Shown: positions 60,110-64,000 of the stretch, piece by piece | Position numbering within the stretch: position 1 is the stretch's first letter | Layout: each line of letters starts with the position of its first letter | From: JAEUMD01 sp050250815 | GTDB lineage: Bacteria > Pseudomonadota > Alphaproteobacteria > Rhizobiales > Hyphomicrobiaceae | NCBI GenBank assembly: GCA_050250815.1 | Contig: JBFWNY010000016.1 | Location: forward strand, 24,209 to 88,208 | Direction of reading: 5' to 3' | DNA: 64,000 nt | Translations under genes and position numbers: made by a program | The notes under the pieces: model-generated | Database searches by the model: none | What the model saw: the letters and a program-made list of their open reading frames with translations, nothing else | What the model was told of the DNA's origin: nothing

Positions 60110-61324
60110 ATGAAGCCTGCAGTGGAGACCTGCACCGAGCCGGAGCCGCGGTTCGGTCTCTATCTGCATTGGCCGTTCTGTGCCCAGAAATGCCCCTACT
60201 GCGACTTCAACAGCCATGTGCGGCATGCGGGCTGGGACGAAGCGCGGCTTATGGCGGCCTACCGTCGCGAACTAGACTGGGTGGCGGACGAGGTGGGGCA
60301 CGGCCGCGATGTCGCGACGATCTTCATCGGCGGCGGCACGCCCTCGTTGATGCAGGCCGCGAGCGTAGCTTCGCTGCTCGACCACATCGCCGGCTTGTTT
60401 GCGATTGCTTCCGATGCAGAGATCACAATCGAAGCCAATCCGGGTAGCGTCGAGGCTGGCCGCTTTGCAGGCTACCGGGCGGCTGGAGTCAACCGCGTGT
60501 CGCTCGGCGTGCAGTCGCTCGACGATGCGCAGCTGCGCCGACTTGGTCGCATCCATACGGTCGAAGAGGCCAGGGTTGCGATTGGCATCGCACAGGCGAA
60601 ATTCGATCGCGTCAGCTTCGATCTGATCTACGCGCGGCCCGGTCAGTCTCTTACGGATTGGCGGCGCGAACTCAGCGAGGCGCTGCAATTGGCGGTCGAT
60701 CATCTCTCGCTCTATCAGCTCACCATCGAGCCGGGAACGCCATTTGCCGCGCTGCATAAGGCGGGAAAGTTGCACCCACCGGAGGACGAGGTTGCCCGCG
60801 CTCTCTACGACCTGACCCAGGAGATGACGGCGGCGGCGGGACTGCCGGCCTACGAAATCTCCAACCATGCGCGGCCGGGCCAGGAGAGCCGCCACAACAT
60901 GCTCTACTGGCGGTATGGCCATTACGCTGGGGTCGGGCCAGGCGCCCACGGCAGGTTGCCCGCCCGCGGGGATCGAACCAGCAGGGCGACGGTCGCCTTG
61001 CGCGGACCTGAAGCGTGGATGGAGGCAGTCGAGCGGTCTGGGCACGGTCTGGAGACGATGACGAGACTTTCCTTCGAGCAGCAGGCCGATGAGATGCTGC
61101 TCATGGGGCTGCGCATCGCCGAGGGGCTCGACTTGAGGGCGATGGCGCGGCGCACCGGTCTGGTGCCGGACGTGGAGGCACGCAGGCGTCTTTCCGCCGA
61201 GGGTCTGGTCGACGAGGGGGGAGAAGCCCGGCTGCGGGCGACGCCCGCAGGCCGTATGGTGCTCGACTGGATCGTGACCGAGCTTGCAACCTCGCTTAAA
61301 CCCGCCGCTGGTATTCAGCTTTAG
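60110..61324 (+). CDS. hemW: HemW haem chaperone (coproporphyrinogen-oxidase-like radical SAM protein)
   Basis: A 404-residue radical-SAM protein from the ATG at 60110; an ATG at 60080 adds ten residues. The cluster motif is C24-AQK-C28-PY-C31 in HWPFCAQKCPYCDFNSH. Next come IFIGGGTPSLM, ITIEANPGSVEA and RVSLGVQSLDD, then HAKRPG-like SNHARPGQESRHNMLYWRYGHYAGVGPGAHG (in pieces), and the C-terminal HemN domain. HemW inserts or carries haem and is not a true coproporphyrinogen oxidase. It follows the rph-rdgB group, as in relatives. Confidence 0.96.
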   Translation: MKPAVETCTEPEPRFGLYLHWPFCAQKCPYCDFNSHVRHAGWDEARLMAAYRRELDWVADEVGHGRDVATIFIGGGTPSLMQAASVASLLDHIAGLFAIASDAEITIEANPGSVEAGRFAGYRAAGVNRVSLGVQSLDDAQLRRLGRIHTVEEARVAIGIAQAKFDRVSFDLIYARPGQSLTDWRRELSEALQLAVDHLSLYQLTIEPGTPFAALHKAGKLHPPEDEVARALYDLTQEMTAAAGLPAYEISNHARPGQESRHNMLYWRYGHYAGVGPGAHGRLPARGDRTSRATVALRGPEAWMEAVERSGHGLETMTRLSFEQQADEMLLMGLRIAEGLDLRAMARRTGLVPDVEARRRLSAEGLVDEGGEARLRATPAGRMVLDWIVTELATSLKPAAGIQL

Positions 61325-61439
61325 GAACACTGAGGGGCAACCTGCGACGGCTCCGGGTTGGGCCGGCCGCGGTGTGTCGCGCTCCAGACGCTGGGCGTTC
61401 CAGGCACACGCGACCGGCGAGGGAAGGACGAAAACCTAA

Positions 61440-62051
61440 ATGCTGAGACGCCTCTACGACTGGACGCTGTCGCTGGCCGCCCGCAAGACGGCGGAGGCCT
61501 GGCTCGCGGTCATCGCGTTTATCGAAAGCTCGGTCTTCCTGGTGCCGGCCGATGTCCTTTTCCTCCCGATGGCACTGGCGCGGCCCGAGCGGGCCTACCG
61601 CTATGCGCTGGTCGCAACGCTCGCCTCGACGCTTGGCGGCATCGCGGGCTATCTGCTCGGCGCGTTTGCGTTCGACGCGATCGCCAAGCCGGCGCTCGAG
61701 CTCTATGGCAAGCTCGACGACTTCGAGCGGCTCAAGGCGTGTGCCGGCCGCGAAACGACCATGCTGCTGCTCGTCACTTCGGGCCTGTCGCACCTGCCGC
61801 CGATCAAGGTCGTCACCATCCTGTCGGGCGTGGTGCAGGTGGGGCTGGTGTTCTTCACGATCTCCTGCATCGTCTTCCGCGGTGCCCGGTTCTTCGCTCT
61901 TGCCTGGGCCTTGCGCCGCTACGGCGAACCGATCAAGGCGTTCATAGAGAAGCGGCTCGGGCTGATCGCGGGAATTGCAGCCGTGATCTTGATCGCGCTC
62001 TATTTCCTCGCCAAATGGTTGCTCGGGTCGGGCCAGCTCAGTTTCTGCTGA
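61440..62051 (+). CDS. DedA/YqaA-type membrane protein
   Basis: A 203-residue protein with about five helices. The VTT-domain signatures are FIESSVFLVPADVLFLPMAL, the amphipathic re-entrant region GGIAGYLLGAFAFD, and SGLSHLPPIKVVTILSGVVQVGLVFF (in pieces). It belongs with YqaA-like members of the DedA superfamily, which include undecaprenyl-phosphate and phospholipid flippases. The exact substrate is open. It lies upstream of the dsbB-like gene on the same strand. Confidence 0.92.
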   Translation: MLRRLYDWTLSLAARKTAEAWLAVIAFIESSVFLVPADVLFLPMALARPERAYRYALVATLASTLGGIAGYLLGAFAFDAIAKPALELYGKLDDFERLKACAGRETTMLLLVTSGLSHLPPIKVVTILSGVVQVGLVFFTISCIVFRGARFFALAWALRRYGEPIKAFIEKRLGLIAGIAAVILIALYFLAKWLLGSGQLSFC

Positions 62052-62111
62052 CAAGCGCACCGACTTGATGGCGCCGCCCGTGCAGAGCCCGCGGCTTTGG
62101 GAGATGACGCA

Positions 62112-62657
62112 ATGACGACCGCCCGGATGGCGCTGGGGCGCCCCGATCACACCAGGGACAGGGCGGCTTATCGGGCGGGGAGCTTCGTGCTCTTCGCGGC
62201 GGCCGCGATCCTGCTCACAGCGTTCGGCTTCCAGTACATCGGTGGGTATGAGCCTTGCGAACTTTGTCTCTTGCAGCGGTGGCCGTACTACCTCGCCATC
62301 CCCTCGCTGTTCCTGGCGCTGGTGCTCGTCAGCGCGGAGCAGCACCGGGTGGCGGCCCTGGTCTTTTTCGCGGTCGCCTGCCTGTTTCTCGTCAATGCCG
62401 GGATCGGTACGTATCAGGCCGGCGCGGAATGGAAGTTTTGGCCGGGGCCGCAGAGCTGCAGCGGCGACCAGGGCATTGCCCAGTCGGCGGGAGGCTTGCT
62501 TGATTCGTTGAAGGCGGTGCGCGTCGTGCGCTGCGACGAGCCCGCATTCCGCCTGTTCGGTCTTTCGTTTGCCGGATGGAACGTGCTGGCGTCCTTTTTC
62601 CTCTTCGCTGGCGCCATGAAGGCGGCGTTTCTCGCCGCATCCGGATCGCGGGCCTGA
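62112..62657 (+). CDS. DsbB-family disulfide bond formation protein
   Basis: A 181-residue, four-helix quinone-linked thiol oxidase. The first periplasmic loop has C49-E-L-C52 (GGYEPCELCLLQRWPYY) and the second has C116 and C141 (PGPQSCSGDQ; VVRCDEP), the two pairs DsbB needs. The start at 62112 is preferred over an in-frame upstream codon. It would support disulfide formation in exported proteins, including the twin CX7C proteins of this window. Confidence 0.93.
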   Translation: MTTARMALGRPDHTRDRAAYRAGSFVLFAAAAILLTAFGFQYIGGYEPCELCLLQRWPYYLAIPSLFLALVLVSAEQHRVAALVFFAVACLFLVNAGIGTYQAGAEWKFWPGPQSCSGDQGIAQSAGGLLDSLKAVRVVRCDEPAFRLFGLSFAGWNVLASFFLFAGAMKAAFLAASGSRA

Positions 62658-62906
62658 CCCGTCAGGGGCGCCCGTCCGCTTTCATCCACAACTTGGTACG
62701 GTGAAAAATATTATTAGAAAACAATAGTATGGGCTGAATTGCTCAATCTGTTCATCTGCCGTCAAGCGAAATATCATCCCCGCGACGAGGTTCGGCCGTA
62801 CCGTCGCCCAAAAGCAACGGTTTATTCTCCCCATCGACGGCCGGTGAGTCGAGCGCACCGCTCGCAGCGTTGAGCGAGCACCCGGCCCAAAGGTTTTCAG
62901 TACGCG

Positions 62907-62951
62907 TTGCGTTTGTAGCGTCCGGTAGCGTCCCTGTTGCGTCTGTAGCGT
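62907..62951. repeat. Direct repeat TTGCGTYTGTAGCGT, 30-base period
   Basis: TTGCGTTTGTAGCGT at 62907-62921 and TTGCGTCTGTAGCGT at 62937-62951, one mismatch in 15, with another GTAGCGT (62925-62931) between. The exact 30-base spacing is close to three helical turns. Confidence 0.6.
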
Positions 62952-63522
62952 ATGCGTCGGGGCAGGCCCCCACCAGAGCAGTGCAGCCGTGCTGCTCCAT
63001 TCTTAAGGCGAGCTGCCTGCGTGGCGGCCGGAAGGCTTCAAGCGCCGGCAGCTCGCCGATCGGGCCTCAGCTCTAAATTCCAGTTGGTCGCGTGATCCGT
63101 GTTCCCGTCGGTACAGCCTCGCATGCGAGGCCGGTGCAGTTGTGTGAGGTGGCGTCGTGGAAAGTTGCGAGTCGAGTTGGCAGGGGCTGTCGGACGTCGT
63201 TGGACGGATGATGGAGATCCTGCAGCCGGCAGGTCCTTCAGCCGGTGTGAACGTCGAAGACCAAGGCTGTCGATCCTGAAGCGGTCGAGCCTATGAGAAA
63301 CAGGATTTGCGGGTCCGGCGCGTGCGGCGCCGATCCGGACGAGAAGGCAAGCACGTGTAGTGTCGCTCCACCATTATGAAAGGCGACGGATATTGGTCCC
63401 GCGTAACGTCGCCAGATGCTGAACGTGCTTGCCGCCTCCGCCTCTTAAGGTCTGTCGTTTGAGTTGATTGCCGTAGCGTAGCGTTTCGTGTGAGCCGCAG
63501 CCTGCATGCGGCCCGTTCACCT

Positions 63523-63562
63523 TCGTCAGTCCTTTTGTGAGCATCGTCAGTCTTTCGTGTGA
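63523..63562. repeat. Imperfect direct repeat TCGTCAGTC...TGTGAG before the 63610 gene
   Basis: TCGTCAGTCCTTTTGTGAG (63523-63541) and TCGTCAGTCTTTCGTGTGAG (63544-63562), with a related GTTTCGTGTGAG at 63483-63494. All lie in the 130 bases before the microprotein start, so they may be operators or a structured leader. Confidence 0.5.
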
Positions 63563-63609
63563 GTTGAGCGGGCGCGATCCCCCCGAGCGCCCAGAAGGAG
63601 GCCAGTCCA

Positions 63610-63837
63610 ATGAACCTCTCGACCCCCCAGAACATCAATCCTGCGCAGTGGCATCAGGCCATGGGCGTGGCGCGCCAGTCATGCGCGCGTGTGTTCCGCG
63701 ATGGCGGCACGCCTGTTGATGCACTTGATGCCTTCGGACTCTCCGGCAAGCAGCAGTCGCGCGATGCGGACTGGGACTGCGCCGTCGAAGCAATTGCCCA
63801 GATGCTGTGCCGGCAGCCGGCATTGCGGGCTGCTTGA
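63610..63837 (+). CDS. 75-residue hypothetical protein
   Basis: A small protein, MNLSTPQNINPAQWHQAMGV onwards. A very strong ribosome site (AGAAGGAGG, about 10 bases before the ATG) supports it. It has no signal or membrane segment, and it is helical, with cysteines at positions 25, 57 and 68. The WHQAMGVARQSCARVFRDGG and GLSGKQQSRDADWDCAVEAI parts (in pieces) do not match a family I know. It has its own repeat-bearing upstream region and a strong terminator. Confidence 0.75.
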   Translation: MNLSTPQNINPAQWHQAMGVARQSCARVFRDGGTPVDALDAFGLSGKQQSRDADWDCAVEAIAQMLCRQPALRAA

Positions 63838-63862
63838 AACGATCTTCTCCTGGTGGTGCAAC

Positions 63863-63898
63863 GAGAAGGCCGCGATCCCGTTCGATCGCGGCCTTCTC
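63863..63898. terminator. Strong bidirectional hairpin after the 63610 gene
   Basis: Perfect 15-bp stem GAGAAGGCCGCGATC / GATCGCGGCCTTCTC with a six-base loop, 26 bases past the stop. Placed between convergent genes, it can end both transcripts. Only a weak T-content follows. Confidence 0.8.
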
Positions 63899-63923
63899 TG
63901 ATTCCTGGAAGTGTCCACCGCAG

Positions 63924-64000
63924 TTACGGCTCGAGTTCGGTATCCCAGTAGAGGTAGTCGAGCCAGCTGTCGTGCAGATAGTTGGGTGGGAATTGCCGTC
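63924..64000 (-). CDS. 3' end of a minus-strand gene (partial)
   Basis: Reading leftward from the window edge, one frame is open until the TAA at 63924-63926 and gives RQFPPNYLHDSWLDYLYWDTELEP in two parts (RQFPPNYLHDSW, LDYLYWDTELEP). It ends 26 bases from the terminator, as expected for a real gene end. It is acidic and aromatic; too short to assign. Confidence 0.45.
   Translation of the reverse strand, partial: RQFPPNYLHDSWLDYLYWDTELEP

Larger units (their letters stand above)
62658..63609. other. Long non-coding region with degenerate direct repeats
   Basis: About 950 bases without a supported gene, the longest gap of the window. It begins with a small hairpin (CCTGA-CCCG-TCAGG, 62653-62666) and an AT-rich patch (62703-62735). 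Next it holds a cluster of GTAGCGT words (62915, 62925, 62945, and overlapping at 63473) and degenerate TTT-GTGTGAG repeats before the gene at 63610. Short open frames exist on both strands but lack ribosome sites and codon structure. A decayed gene or regulatory RNA cannot be excluded. Confidence 0.55.

Noticed and set aside
62752..63076. Short open frames on both strands in the long gap
   Set aside because: They run through the GTAGCGT repeat, have no ribosome sites and give repetitive, unconvincing proteins.

Overview
The window is about 64 kb of GC-rich, densely coding bacterial chromosome from an alphaproteobacterium, most likely a member of the Hyphomicrobiales (Rhizobiales). This rests on the MbfA-type ferritin/iron exporter, the hrcA-grpE / rph-rdgB-hemW arrangement, the hisB-DUF2628-hisH / hslVU neighbourhood, the sucA-sucB-lpd cluster, and a candidate CtrA box (TTAA-N7-TTAAC). 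I cannot name the species. No rRNA, tRNA, insertion sequence, prophage or CRISPR array was recognised.

Left part (0-10.4 kb): an RND efflux pair, then leuC on the opposite strand, then an accessory stretch holding an iron-export ferritin (mbfA), two paralogous microproteins on either side of it and a small secreted cysteine protein, then a LysR regulator and trmD. Next (10.7-17 kb) comes the 2-oxoglutarate dehydrogenase operon sucA-sucB-(VOC protein)-lpd. From 17 to 26 kb lie a TraB/GumN protein, xerC, a CapA-like protein, argG, a Lys/Ala/Pro-rich secreted protein, a phasin-like protein, two related four-helix membrane proteins and rlmN. From 26 to 34 kb there is a MacAB/LolCDE-like ABC exporter operon, a cyclic-nucleotide-binding patatin, and hslU-SMR-hslV.

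Histidine region (34-40 kb): hisB, a DUF2628 protein, hisH and hisA are on the + strand. A block of four minus-strand genes lies between hisH and hisA, and hisF is absent from the window. The block encodes a DUF1353-type secreted protein, two small SinR/Cas2-like ferredoxin-fold proteins, and a small protein with a helix-rich DNA-binding-like core ending in QLTLF, a beta-clamp-binding-like motif. This block is the best candidate here for an undescribed system.

From 40 to 52 kb are trxB, pyrF, an FMN reductase, a cytochrome c, dnaJ-dnaK, alkB and a stress cluster (double Usp, TauE/SafE permease), then a PspA-YiaA envelope-stress pair under a promoter flanked by two palindromic operators. The last part (52-64 kb) holds a second small secreted protein with twin CX7C motifs, a signal peptidase, grpE-hrcA, rph, a VOC protein, an extended rdgB, a SulP transporter, hemW, a DedA-like protein and a DsbB-like protein. 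It ends in a roughly 950-base repeat-bearing non-coding stretch, a microprotein gene and a terminator.

Protein quality control is a recurring theme: dnaKJ, grpE, hrcA and hslVU are all present. Candidate RpoH-like or housekeeping promoters precede several of them, and no CIRCE element was seen. Several conserved operons carry one foreign insert each: VOC in suc, SMR in hslVU, the four-gene block in his, and SulP in rdgB-hemW.
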